Shown here: positions 50,631-59,691 of the stretch, piece by piece
Layout of the letters: the number at the start of each line of letters is the position of its first letter
How positions within the stretch are numbered: the stretch's first letter is position 1
Source: Granulicella sibirica
Lineage (GTDB): Bacteria > Acidobacteriota > Terriglobia > Terriglobales > Acidobacteriaceae
Assembly (NCBI RefSeq): GCF_004115155.1
Contig: NZ_RDSM01000002.1
Span: 868,001 to 932,000, forward strand
Direction of reading: 5' to 3'
DNA: 64,000 bases
The notes under the pieces: generated by a model
What the model saw: the letters and a program-made list of their open reading frames with translations, nothing else
Database searches by the model: none
Told to the model about the DNA's origin: nothing
Position numbers and translations under genes: made by a program

Positions 50631-53600
50631 CTAGAAGGAAAACCGCCCAATGAATTGCAGCGACCGCGCGAAATATTCAACCGGGTTCCCCGTTACTGCC
50701 AGCGGAGTTCCATAGGCATTCGCGCCAGTGCCGATGCTCGCCGTTGTGGCGAAGTTTCCATAGTTCGAGTGGTTGAAGAGATTGAACGCCTCGACCGCGA
50801 CGATCGCGTGATACTTCTCCTTGATCTTGAACGATTCCTGCAACCGCGAGTCGACACGATGATATGGCGTTCCGCGGAATCCGTCCCGCTCAAGAATCCA
50901 GTAACCATAACCCGAATCGAAATGAACCTTCGATAGTGGAGCATACGTCGTCACGCATGCGGCAACCGGGCAAGTCTGGCCCGGCGAGATCGGCTGAGCG
51001 GCAAACGTCCTTGTCCCAAGCGCGTAGCCATTCACGCTCGCCCCGGTAGCAGGAGCAAACGCCTGACCCGAGCCGAAGTGATACAGACTCGAGAGCGAAA
51101 GCCCGTATTTCCACTGGTATTCGCCGGTGAGCGTGAGCGTATGCCTCTGGTCGTCCGTTCCGTTCGCCCACTCCTGCTGAATACCCGAAGCGAACGGCTT
51201 GTTCGGATAGGAGAACGCGCCGTTGGTCGAGTTCTTCGTCCGTCCCCAGGTGTACGCGACCGCCGATGTGAACCCCCTTGTCGTTGCATGCTTGATGCCG
51301 ACCTGCAAGGCGTCCGAGATCACGCCCGCGCCTGGATTGGTCGTGAACTGCCTCACCGTCGCGCCGAACAGGTTGTTGCAGACCTGCTTCGCGACGATGC
51401 CGCCCGGACCGCCGTTGGCCAGACTGCTCACGTTATCCAGCAGAATGCTCCCGTTGCCGCAGCTTCGAGTAGCGTAATTCGCGGCCGAAATCGCGGTTGC
51501 GGGATTGAGGTTTTGCTGGGGATTCGCAGGATTCGCGAGCAGGTTTCCGCTCAGCGCAATGAAATCGCCATACACCCGCGAGTGGACGAAATCAGCCGTC
51601 ATGGTCGTCCGGTAGGGAAGCTCGCGGGCCATGCCAAAAGACATCTGGAGCGCATAGGGGGTCTTCGCGCCGCGTGCCACGGGCTGCGGAGCGCTGACAT
51701 AGTTCGTGGGGTTAGCCAGTGGATTCTGATTCGCGAACGGATTCGGAAGAGAGAGGGCGGCGCCACCTGTGGACTGATTGGTCGAGATCGTGGCCTGCAA
51801 CGCGCGCGCTGTGCTGCTGTAAAGCTGCTCGTCGATGATCGCGTTGGCGACCTGGTCCGCGAAATAGAGCCCTGCGCCACCACGGATAGAAGTCTTCCCA
51901 TCTCCAAACGGATCGTAAGAGAAGCCAATGCGTGGAGCGAAGTTAGCATTGGGATTCGTATTCGGCGTCAGCAGACCGGGCGTCGGGACGTACGACGTGT
52001 TGTAGGCGCCAAGATCGTTGTCGTACCGCAGGCCGAGATTCAAAGTCAGCCGAGGCAGAATCTTCCAGTCGTCCTGGCCCCAGAAACCAAGGATGTTGCG
52101 TCCGATGCTGATGTCGTAGCTCCCAAAGCCCTGGGTAAAGGTCTCGTTCGTGTTGCAGTAGGCTCCGATGGCCGCATAGTTCCATGTTGTCGGATCAAGA
52201 GTTCCGTTTGGAAAGAAGTTCGCATAGTCCGCGGCACCAAGCGGGGTAGCGCGATTGGACGAGCAACTTGTCAAGCCGCCACGTGCATACTGTGCAAACG
52301 ACCCACCGTGGAACGTGTACAGATACTCGCCGCCGACCTTGACACTATGTTTCCCCTTCAGCCAGAAGAGATCGTCGCGATACTGCTGCGTATCCTGGCT
52401 GAACGTCTCCGGCTGGTTATACGCTTCACCAACCGTAACCGTCGGAAGGGCAACCACGATGGAATTGTTGTTGTAGTAGGGGAGGTTCTGGAAGACAAAG
52501 TGGTGATAGCCCGCGTGAACATCGTTGATCAGCCGATCGTTGATGCTGCGGTCCCAATCGAAGACATAACCATAACTCGAGTAAGCCGATGAGTAGGACG
52601 AGCTAGGCTCAGGCGCTCCAACAAAATCGAGCGTGTTATTGAACTTGTCCCCACGCAGAAGGAAGTGGTTCTTATCGTTCCTCTGGTAGTCGAGACGTCC
52701 GAGCCACTCATTCACCTTGAGCGTCGACGGATGGGAAAACGCACTGCCAATGATCGGCGAAGCGGTATAAGTCGTGGGCGAATGCTCTCCTTCGTACGAG
52801 CCGAAGTACCAGAGCTTATCCCGTTTGATCTTGCCGCCGAACGTTCCGCCATACTGCTCATCGGCAAACGTGTTGACCTTCTTGCTGATCGGATCGGAGG
52901 CATTGAAAGCGGAGTTGCGGAAGTAGCCAAAGCCACCGCCGTGGATAACGTTTGTGCCGGTCTTGGTCTGCGCGTTGACGTAGATTCCAGCCGAACGCCC
53001 AGCCGTTGCATCGAAACGGTTCGTGATGATCTGGAACTGCGAGATCGCATCCTGCGAGAAGCGTGGCTGTCCGAAGCTTGATCCTACCGAGTCCTGCGAG
53101 ACCTGTAGACCGTCCATCGTGATCTGGAACTTACCTGTCTCCGCATCGCCATACGAGGCCCCACCCGGAGCCGAGACCGGGGAGTTGCCGAAGGCATTCG
53201 CCTTGATGCCAGGAATCAATGTAGAAAGCGCGATGTAGTTGCGCCCATTGATCGGCACATCCTCGACCTCTTTCGGCGTCACATTTCCCGCGACCACTGA
53301 AGAGGTGGTATCGATCGCTAACTGATCGCCCGCCGAAACCTCGGCGACAGCGGAAGCACTCGCAACTGGAAGCGTGAAATCCACCTGCGCCAACTGCCCT
53401 ACAAGCAGAAGCACTCTCTTTTCAACCGTCGCGAACCCAGATGCGCTCACCTTGATCGTGTAGTCGGCGGCCAGCAGGCTCGGAAACACGTACGATCCCT
53501 GCGCATTCGTCGTGGCGAAGAAGGATGACCCATCCATCTCCTTGACCTCTACCTTCGCTCCCTGCAGCACGCCGCCCTGCACATCGACGACGACGCCGCT

Positions 53601-53693
53601 AATTCCTGTCTGTTGCGCCCGCAGATCAGGACAAACCACCAGCAGGCTAAGCAGGACGACAAGGAAGGGAAGCGCACGATAGAACATCTTCAT
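50631..53693 (-). CDS. TonB-dependent receptor, Oar-like
   Basis: 1020-residue outer-membrane receptor for energised uptake of large or scarce substrates. Signal peptide ~1-26 (LVVLLSLLVVCPDLRAQ). A carboxypeptidase-regulatory-like beta-sandwich (GISGVVVDVQGGVLQGAKVE) is at ~30-115. The plug domain contains EVEDVPINGRNYIALSTLIP and ITMDGLQVSQDS. A 22-strand-type barrel ends in Phe (FARSLQFIGRFSF). This is the acidobacterial Oar-like class, often in expanded paralogous sets; the substrate cannot be read from sequence. It heads the minus-strand operon with the amidohydrolase and is divergent from the LysR gene. Confidence 0.93.
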   Translation of the reverse strand: MKMFYRALPFLVVLLSLLVVCPDLRAQQTGISGVVVDVQGGVLQGAKVEVKEMDGSSFFATTNAQGSYVFPSLLAADYTIKVSASGFATVEKRVLLLVGQLAQVDFTLPVASASAVAEVSAGDQLAIDTTSSVVAGNVTPKEVEDVPINGRNYIALSTLIPGIKANAFGNSPVSAPGGASYGDAETGKFQITMDGLQVSQDSVGSSFGQPRFSQDAISQFQIITNRFDATAGRSAGIYVNAQTKTGTNVIHGGGFGYFRNSAFNASDPISKKVNTFADEQYGGTFGGKIKRDKLWYFGSYEGEHSPTTYTASPIIGSAFSHPSTLKVNEWLGRLDYQRNDKNHFLLRGDKFNNTLDFVGAPEPSSSYSSAYSSYGYVFDWDRSINDRLINDVHAGYHHFVFQNLPYYNNNSIVVALPTVTVGEAYNQPETFSQDTQQYRDDLFWLKGKHSVKVGGEYLYTFHGGSFAQYARGGLTSCSSNRATPLGAADYANFFPNGTLDPTTWNYAAIGAYCNTNETFTQGFGSYDISIGRNILGFWGQDDWKILPRLTLNLGLRYDNDLGAYNTSYVPTPGLLTPNTNPNANFAPRIGFSYDPFGDGKTSIRGGAGLYFADQVANAIIDEQLYSSTARALQATISTNQSTGGAALSLPNPFANQNPLANPTNYVSAPQPVARGAKTPYALQMSFGMARELPYRTTMTADFVHSRVYGDFIALSGNLLANPANPQQNLNPATAISAANYATRSCGNGSILLDNVSSLANGGPGGIVAKQVCNNLFGATVRQFTTNPGAGVISDALQVGIKHATTRGFTSAVAYTWGRTKNSTNGAFSYPNKPFASGIQQEWANGTDDQRHTLTLTGEYQWKYGLSLSSLYHFGSGQAFAPATGASVNGYALGTRTFAAQPISPGQTCPVAACVTTYAPLSKVHFDSGYGYWILERDGFRGTPYHRVDSRLQESFKIKEKYHAIVAVEAFNLFNHSNYGNFATTASIGTGANAYGTPLAVTGNPVEYFARSLQFIGRFSF

Positions 53694-54097
53694 GTATCGG
53701 AGGACCTCGCATCAGGGGTTCAGGAGCGTGAGGGCGTTGCGTCTGGAAGGGATAAAGGGTTCATGGCTGACGCATGACACGCGTCGCAAGAGTGGCCGCT
53801 GAAGTGAAGCCGTCGCCAGGCGAGTGTTGCTCCCGCGCCCGCCTGCAGTGGATCGTTTCAATGAAGTAATCGAAGCGTAAGTTGATCTGCCGATAGTGTC
53901 CAATCGAATCTTTTTGTTCCTTGATAGAGAAACCCGATCAGTGGGCCTTGACTTCGACTGCAACCCGGTTGACACTTGGGCTGTCGGCTTCATCTTTTCT
54001 TCAAATCCTAACGTTCCGCCACGCGATGCCTTCTCTCTTCGTGGTGGTGTTGTCGTCCGCATTCGGCAGTCTCAGCAGTTGCCAGGGAGGTCGTTGC
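53694..54097. promoter_or_regulatory. divergent regulatory region between receptor operon and lysR
   Basis: 404 bp without a credible gene. The layout (LysR gene facing away from the operon it probably controls) makes this the likely site of LysR binding and both promoters. I could not pick out a convincing T-N11-A operator or -35/-10 pair by eye. Confidence 0.4.
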
Positions 54098-55060
54098 ATG
54101 GATTTCAGAATCCGTCAGCTCCAGTGCTTCCTGACGCTCGCCGAGCTTCTCCATTACGGCCGCACGGCGCGCGCGCTCTACATGAGCCAGCCCACGATTA
54201 CCTTCCAGATCAAGAGCCTCGAACAGGCCTTCGGCGTTCCCCTCTTCGAACGGAATCGGCAGCAGGTAAGCCTTAGCCGGGCCGGCCTCGAGTTCCGCCC
54301 GTATGCACAGAACATCGTCGATACGGTTCGCGAGGCACAAAGCCGCCTTGGCGAGGTCGGCAGCGAACTCAGGCTCAGAATCAGTTGCGGGGCCATCGGG
54401 CAGGCTCTTCTGCTTCCAACGATCCTGCGCACCCTTGCCGCACGGTATCCCGGGTTCGACCTGCAGATCAGCGAGCTCACCACCGAGCAGCAGATAACCG
54501 GGCTCTCTGAGAGAAAGATCGACGCCCTCCTCATGGTGGAGCCACTTCCCGTGAAAGGAATGCGATTTGAGTGCCTTCGGGAAGACTCTCTGGGCGTGAT
54601 CCTTCACCGCCTGAACCCGCTCGCCGCGCGGCGAATCCTGTCGATTCAGGATCTACGCGAATCCGCTCTCGTCGTTCCACGGCTGGAGGACTCCTCGATT
54701 CGGCAGCCATTTCTCCGCAGTCTTCTGGCGGAGCATGGCATCACACCGAGCTTCTTGGAAGCTCCCCACTCGCTCTCCGCGCAGCTTGCTTATGTCGCCG
54801 CCGGTGAAGGCGTCATCGTTGGAACGCGCTACCGCATCGGGGGCCACCCTGACGTCGTCTTCCGCCCATTCCGCGAACGGCTGCCGCGTCTCCAATTGGG
54901 CTTCGCCTATCTGAGTTCAAACGTCACTCCGGCGCTGGAGACGTTTCGCTCCCTCGTCATGGAAAACACGGTCCGCAGGCCTTCACCGTACAGATCCACA
55001 CCGGAACCTCAGCGCTGGCCCTTATCCGAGCCGGCGGCTCATCCCGCGCCTCTGTCTTAG
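54098..55060 (+). CDS. LysR-family transcriptional regulator
   Basis: 320 residues. The N-terminal winged helix is clear: MDFRIRQLQCFLTLAELLHY, GRTARALYMSQPTITFQIKS, LEQAFGVPLFERNRQQVSLS. The co-inducer domain begins near residue 90 (LRLRISCGAIGQALLLPTIL). ATG at 54098 has GGGAGG 7 nt upstream; an open frame continues 59 codons further up but is not LysR-like. Divergent from the receptor-amidohydrolase-decarboxylase-antiporter operon, it is its most likely regulator (inference by position). Confidence 0.92.
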   Translation: MDFRIRQLQCFLTLAELLHYGRTARALYMSQPTITFQIKSLEQAFGVPLFERNRQQVSLSRAGLEFRPYAQNIVDTVREAQSRLGEVGSELRLRISCGAIGQALLLPTILRTLAARYPGFDLQISELTTEQQITGLSERKIDALLMVEPLPVKGMRFECLREDSLGVILHRLNPLAARRILSIQDLRESALVVPRLEDSSIRQPFLRSLLAEHGITPSFLEAPHSLSAQLAYVAAGEGVIVGTRYRIGGHPDVVFRPFRERLPRLQLGFAYLSSNVTPALETFRSLVMENTVRRPSPYRSTPEPQRWPLSEPAAHPAPLS

Positions 55061-55077
55061 CGTCCTTCGTCGACCCT

Positions 55078-56016
55078 TCAGCACTCTATTCTGGATGTGT
55101 CGGTGATCAAGTTCGCTTCCACGCGGTTGCGACCATGCTGCTTCGCTCGATAGAGGGCTGAGTCGGCGGCCTTCACCAAGACTTCAGGCATCGTAAGCGA
55201 AGTTCCATGCCTGGAGATTACGCTGGCAACGCCGATGCTTGCTGTCATGATGCCGCGACCCTCAATATTCCTCCGGTGCGGGATGCGAAGCTCGGCGATC
55301 GAGCGGCATACGTTCCCAGCTACCTGGATGGCTCCTTCGAGATCGGTATCAGGCAGAATGGCAGCCAGTTCTTCGCCACCGTAACGGGCGACGACATCCA
55401 TGTTTCTGCGAATGACGGTCGTAAAGGCGAGGGCAGCGGCACGAAGGCAATCATCGCCGACCGAGTGGCCGTAGGAATCGTTGAGATGCTTGAAGTGGTC
55501 CAGATCCAGCAACAGAAGGGAGATTGGCGATCCGATACGTAAGGTGCGTTCCCATTCGCGGCCGAGTCTCTCATCAAAGCCCCGCCGATTGCGAAGCCCG
55601 GTAAGCGAATCGGTGACCGCGAGTTCTTCGAGCTTCTGCTCCAGAGCCTTGCGGTCAGAGATATCGCGAGTGAAGATAACAATCTCACCAGATGGACCAT
55701 CCTCATTGCGCATCGTGCGTCCATTTACTTCGATCCAGACGAGGTGGCCGTCCTTGTGTATCCACCGCTGCGTGCCAGGAGAATTCTCGACGCCCGGTTG
55801 AACGGACCTTCTCGCAGCCTTGCGGGCGACCTCTCGATCAGGTTCATAGATCAGATCGAAGATCACTCTTCCCAACAGCTCCGCTGGCTCATAGCCAAGC
55901 TGCCGCCGTACCGAGGGTGACGCGTACAAAACTTCGCACTCCAGGGTGAGGCGGAAGATCACGTCGATGGAGTGCTCGACGATCTTACGGAAGATCAAAT
56001 TATCGTTGGGCATCAT
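55078..56016 (-). CDS. diguanylate cyclase with PAS sensor domain
   Basis: 312 residues making c-di-GMP from two GTP. The PAS domain is at ~10-125 (VLYASPSVRRQLGYEPAELL, RWIHKDGHLVWIEVNGRTM). The GGDEF domain is at ~130-300, with LAVTDSLTGLRNRRGFDE, DLDHFKHLND and active-site GGEEL at 213-217. An inhibitory I-site RNMD (204-207) stands five residues before GGEEL, so product inhibition is likely. No membrane helix is seen, so it is cytoplasmic. It lies convergent with lysR, 17 bp apart. A decayed homologue of its C-terminus lies at 59252-59388. Confidence 0.93.
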   Translation of the reverse strand: MMPNDNLIFRKIVEHSIDVIFRLTLECEVLYASPSVRRQLGYEPAELLGRVIFDLIYEPDREVARKAARRSVQPGVENSPGTQRWIHKDGHLVWIEVNGRTMRNEDGPSGEIVIFTRDISDRKALEQKLEELAVTDSLTGLRNRRGFDERLGREWERTLRIGSPISLLLLDLDHFKHLNDSYGHSVGDDCLRAAALAFTTVIRRNMDVVARYGGEELAAILPDTDLEGAIQVAGNVCRSIAELRIPHRRNIEGRGIMTASIGVASVISRHGTSLTMPEVLVKAADSALYRAKQHGRNRVEANLITDTSRIEC

Positions 56017-56446
56017 GGGACGAGAACCATAACGGCCTCTCTGAGCGAGTCGTTGAGAAGTGTCGATTCCTTGACAAGGTTCTTGACGAGAGCAAGACGG
56101 TGTCGCGGTACCGTTTAAGTGATCATCGACGAGGTTATACGGAGTCTTTCCAATCGTTTGCGAATGGTTTGTTATGAGCCAAGATCGCTATGAGAGCTTA
56201 GTCCTCGCGAGAGCAACGCATCAATCGTATTCTTGGATCGATGCGCATACCTCGTACTGCTCTCTAACGTGCTGGGCGTTGCCGCCGTCCTGGTAGATAT
56301 GGTGAAAGGTTGAGATTGCTATTCAAGAAAAATATGGGCTGTTGCCGGTCATTCGATCTGGCCTAAGTCATTCCGAGTGCCATGGCAGCGAATCACCTTT
56401 GATCGCCCAGATCCCGGACACTTCTCACTTTTCTTCGTATCTTGTA

Positions 56447-56474
56447 TTGACACCGCGTTCGGGAAGCGTACACT
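56447..56474 (+). promoter_or_regulatory. candidate promoter of the SBBP gene
   Basis: A perfect TTGACA (56447-56452), 16 nt, then TACACT (56469-56474; 4/6), 90 bp before the ATG at 56565. The rest of the 548-bp gene-free stretch 56017-56564 shows nothing I can name. Confidence 0.4.
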
Positions 56475-56564
56475 TGCGCACATTATGAGCAAAGAAAATC
56501 TGCCGTTCCGATATTCGCCGGGATCGGCGCGTCTCTCTATCCTTTGGTCGTTGGGGCCGCGTTC

Positions 56565-59129
56565 ATGAAATTTTCCTTACCATCGATCTTCGTTTTGACT
56601 TCGGTGCTGATGTCCACAGTGCTAGCCGTTGCCGCCGATAACCCGGCCGTAACCCCCGCGACACGGCAACGCTTGCTGCAATCCTATGGCGATCTTCCGA
56701 TGAGCTTCACCGCCAATCAGGGACAAGCGGATCCGCGATTCGCCTTCCTTGCACAGGGTCGCGGATATTCCATCCAATTGGGTCGCAAGGGTGCTGAGCT
56801 TACCATTGCAGGCGCGCCTAAGACCAACACAAGCGGCCAGCATGCCGGCAAGAGGACATTACTGCAACTGAACTTTCCGGGAGCGAATGAAGCTTCCACG
56901 ATATCCGGACTTGAGAGACTGCCGGGCGACAATAACTACCTGACGGGCGCCGATCCTTCCGGTTGGCATACCAGCGTTCCGAATTACACGCGAGTGAAGT
57001 ATGCAGGGCTTTATCCAGGCGTCGACCTGGTGTACTACGGGAACCATCGTCAGCTTGAGTTTGATTTTCTGGTGGCACCGCAGGTGGATGTAAACACCGT
57101 GCGGATGAATTTCAAGGAATTGTCTGACGGCGAAGGCGAAAAGCTCTCCGTGAACTCGAAAGGAGAACTGGTGCTTGGTGGCAAGGACGGCACGGTTCTG
57201 CTCCACAAGCCGGTTCTTTACCAGGTCGTCACGGCGGATGGGAAACAGAGACGCGAGCCGGTGGAGGGTGAGTTTGTGGTGGACGGGCCGCAGAGCGTCA
57301 AGTTCCATGTCGGTGCGTACGACCATACCCGCGAGCTTGTGATCGATCCTACCCTCGTCTATTCGACCTATGTCGGCACCGGATTCGTCTCGTTCCAAAC
57401 GATGACGGTTGATCCGAAGGGGGACGCCTATGTTATGGGTACGTCGACAAGCATCGACGAGTCGAGCTCCGTCTTTTTTGTCGACAAATATAACCCTTCC
57501 GGGACGGCGATCTTGTACACGACGTTCGTTGGAGCCGACTCGGCGGTAGCGAACGCGATCGCCGCGGATGCAGCCGGTGACGCATATATCGTCGGGTCTG
57601 CCGCACATGGATTCCCCACAACCTCCGGGGCATATCAGCGGACGTACGCCGGGCAAAGCGAATCCTTCGTCATGAAGTTGAATCCCACAGGAACGGCTCC
57701 TATCTACTCCACTTATCTGAATGGCCCGACGGATCCAGCGGGAGCGACTAGTCTCGTTTCGGTGACCTTGGACGGCAAAGGGGATGCCTATCTCCTGGGG
57801 AAGACAACCTCCAGCGATTTCCCCATAACACCCGGTGTCTTTCAGCCCGTTGGCAGTGCGAACACCCTTTTTCTGACCAAGTTGAACCCTACCGGTTCGG
57901 CGCTTGTGTACTCAACGTTTATCGGAGGAGATGGGGAAAACGCTGCCGGACTCGCACTCGATACGGCTGACAATGCCTATGTCCTTGGCTCTGTGGGCGC
58001 GGCATATCCCACCACCGCAGGAGCGTTCTCAAACACCGGCCAGGATTTTCTTGCCAAGGTGAATCCGACGGCTTCGAAGCTGGTCTACTACACGCTGCTT
58101 CGTGAGTTCCAGCCCTCAGGGTTGGCCGTGGATGGACCTGGGAATGCCTACCTCGCCGGCACAATTGCTGCCCAGGGCGCGCCTTCCTTTCCCGGGCTCC
58201 CCGAAACATCATGTAGCCAGATTTCCTGTGCCAATGCTTTTGTCATCAAGCTCAACACCGCAGGCTCCGCACTGAGCTACAGCGCGTTTCTCGGTCAATC
58301 GACTTACAACCAGGAGGTGGGATTCCCGACCTCCTCCTTGGCGTACGGTATCGCCGTCGATGCAACGGGAGATGCGTATATCACCGGGACCACGAATGAC
58401 GAACTCTATCCTGTAACACCCGACGCCTATCAAACATCGTTCGTAGACGCTAATCCGTTTGATGACCAGGTCGTGTTTCTCACGAAGCTCGACCCCTCAG
58501 GAAGCAAAGTGCTGTATTCAACGTTTATTGGCAATGGTTCTGAGATAGACGGAGACGAGTATTACATTGCGAATGCCATTGGACTCGACAAGATGGGCGG
58601 CGTGACGATTGGCGGTAGCGCGGATGGTTTTGGTTACCCGATTACCATTCCGCCCTCCGGCGACTTCGAATTTACGAGCTATGAAGCCTTTCTCACTAAG
58701 TTCAACTTCGGAGGGGCCTTCTGCAGCTTCACCGCCAACCTGCAACTTGAGACAGCTCCTGACAAGACTCAAGGGTTTGCCCTGGAGTCATCGTTTGCCT
58801 TAGGCTCTTCGACGGCGCTCCAACCGGAGACAGTGCCCCTCACCCTCGCGGTCGGTTCACAAACCATGACAATACCAGCGGGGAAACTGGTGAAGAACCC
58901 CCTGGGATACAGCTTCTCGGGTACCGTGGATGGAGTTCGACTCCTGTTGTTCCTTGCACCCGCGAACCCTCAACCCGGTGCGCAGGCGACGTGTGGCACA
59001 CCGGCCTACAAGCTCTCCGCCGTCGGGACGGGAGCAGTCTTCGGGAGTTCGGCGCGTCTTGTTGACGTCGCGGTCTCGATTGGAGACGAAAGCGGGAGCA
59101 CGGAGGTCAAGGCAATCGGCCTGCAATAG
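56565..59129 (+). CDS. secreted SBBP beta-propeller repeat protein
   Basis: 854 residues. A signal peptide (FVLTSVLMSTVLAVAAD) is followed by the N-terminal domain usually paired with SBBP repeats: PMSFTANQGQADPRFAFLAQ and RLPGDNNYLTG, then YPGVDLVYYGNHRQLEFDFL. About eight repeats of ~55 residues follow, recognisable by VDPKGDAYVMGTSTS, LNPTGTAPIYSTYL, LDGKGDAYLLGKTTS and ATGDAYITGTTND. The C-terminal ~130 residues form a separate beta-rich domain. A surface or secreted role is inferred; no catalytic motif is seen. The ATG at 56565 starts the signal peptide. A stem-loop follows the stop. Confidence 0.85.
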   Translation: MKFSLPSIFVLTSVLMSTVLAVAADNPAVTPATRQRLLQSYGDLPMSFTANQGQADPRFAFLAQGRGYSIQLGRKGAELTIAGAPKTNTSGQHAGKRTLLQLNFPGANEASTISGLERLPGDNNYLTGADPSGWHTSVPNYTRVKYAGLYPGVDLVYYGNHRQLEFDFLVAPQVDVNTVRMNFKELSDGEGEKLSVNSKGELVLGGKDGTVLLHKPVLYQVVTADGKQRREPVEGEFVVDGPQSVKFHVGAYDHTRELVIDPTLVYSTYVGTGFVSFQTMTVDPKGDAYVMGTSTSIDESSSVFFVDKYNPSGTAILYTTFVGADSAVANAIAADAAGDAYIVGSAAHGFPTTSGAYQRTYAGQSESFVMKLNPTGTAPIYSTYLNGPTDPAGATSLVSVTLDGKGDAYLLGKTTSSDFPITPGVFQPVGSANTLFLTKLNPTGSALVYSTFIGGDGENAAGLALDTADNAYVLGSVGAAYPTTAGAFSNTGQDFLAKVNPTASKLVYYTLLREFQPSGLAVDGPGNAYLAGTIAAQGAPSFPGLPETSCSQISCANAFVIKLNTAGSALSYSAFLGQSTYNQEVGFPTSSLAYGIAVDATGDAYITGTTNDELYPVTPDAYQTSFVDANPFDDQVVFLTKLDPSGSKVLYSTFIGNGSEIDGDEYYIANAIGLDKMGGVTIGGSADGFGYPITIPPSGDFEFTSYEAFLTKFNFGGAFCSFTANLQLETAPDKTQGFALESSFALGSSTALQPETVPLTLAVGSQTMTIPAGKLVKNPLGYSFSGTVDGVRLLLFLAPANPQPGAQATCGTPAYKLSAVGTGAVFGSSARLVDVAVSIGDESGSTEVKAIGLQ

Positions 59130-59161
59130 GAACCGTGTTGACTGGCGTACACCGCTGGCTG

Positions 59162-59197
59162 CTCCTCTGCTGTCGCTCTTTCGTGATAGCAGAGGAG
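59162..59197. terminator. stem-loop after the SBBP gene
   Basis: CTCCTCTGCT (59162-59171) and AGCAGAGGAG (59188-59197) are exact 10-bp inverted repeats around a 16-nt loop, 32 bp past the SBBP stop. No T-tract follows, so it is a terminator-like or stabilising 3' structure. Confidence 0.5.
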
Positions 59198-59251
59198 CCG
59201 GTCGATCGGAAAGCAGGAGAGCGGAGACTCTGACCGCATACGGCGGTCATC

Positions 59252-59388
59252 AAGCCCCCTTCAACTCGGTTGCGGCCATGTCGCTTCGCTCGATAGAGAG
59301 CTGAATCGGCTGCCTGCAGTAAGGAGTCGGGCTCCTCTAGGAAAACACCCTTCTCGCCAACTGAGATTTCGATAGGATTTGTCCGTAA
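59252..59388 (-). pseudogene. C-terminal remnant of a GGDEF domain
   Basis: In one minus-strand frame the DNA reads RTNPIEISVGEKGVFLEEPD, then SLLQAADSALYRAKRHGRNR, then VEGG. This matches the end of a GGDEF domain (compare KAADSALYRAKQHGRNRVE in the intact cyclase at 55078-56016). No start codon, GGDEF motif or upstream half is present, and a TGA lies immediately upstream in frame. The nucleotide match to 55120-55200 is strong over about 50 bases. It is a decayed relic. Confidence 0.7.
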
Positions 59389-59643
59389 TCAGGTGCCGAG
59401 CGGCGGAAGGGCCTGAATTGATATCGGCAACGCAGATCTGTCTATCTTGCCTTCTCTCGTTAAGCGGACGATGACCTGGAAGCTTTCCTGCAGACGAGCT
59501 GTTCCCGGGACTTCGACGGCTTCGATCCTGCATCGCGAGTGGCTTAGTCGCGCTACGATGCCCGGTCCTATCTTCTGGTGGAGTACCTGAATACGGATTC
59601 CCGCCTTAATAACCTTCACGACGATCCGCGCTTCGGCGCGGTG
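59389..59643 (-). pseudogene. degenerate PilZ-like domain remnant
   Basis: The minus-strand frame reads HRAEARIVVKVIKAGIRIQV, then IVARLSHSRCRIEAVEVPG and LQESFQVIVRL, stopping at 59389. This resembles a PilZ c-di-GMP-binding domain: RAEAR fits the RxxxR motif, while the DxSxxG motif is degraded to RLSHSR. The only start (GTG at 59619) would drop the RxxxR motif. The GGDEF remnant continues in the same frame after the TGA, so the two may come from one PilZ-GGDEF gene. The assignment is tentative. Confidence 0.4.
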
Positions 59644-59691
59644 AGAAACGGTTCGAAAATGACTAGCAGGGCCGCTGCAGAAGCGTTCCGG

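Noticed and set aside
49584..50936. 450-codon plus-strand frame across the amidohydrolase/receptor junction
   Set aside because: It is Arg/His/Pro-rich and spans two certain genes in antisense, so it is not credible.
52262..52276. CTTGTCAAG inside the TonB receptor gene as a third copy of module A
   Set aside because: Only nine to eleven bases match and none of the later blocks or the hairpin follow; it is coding sequence.
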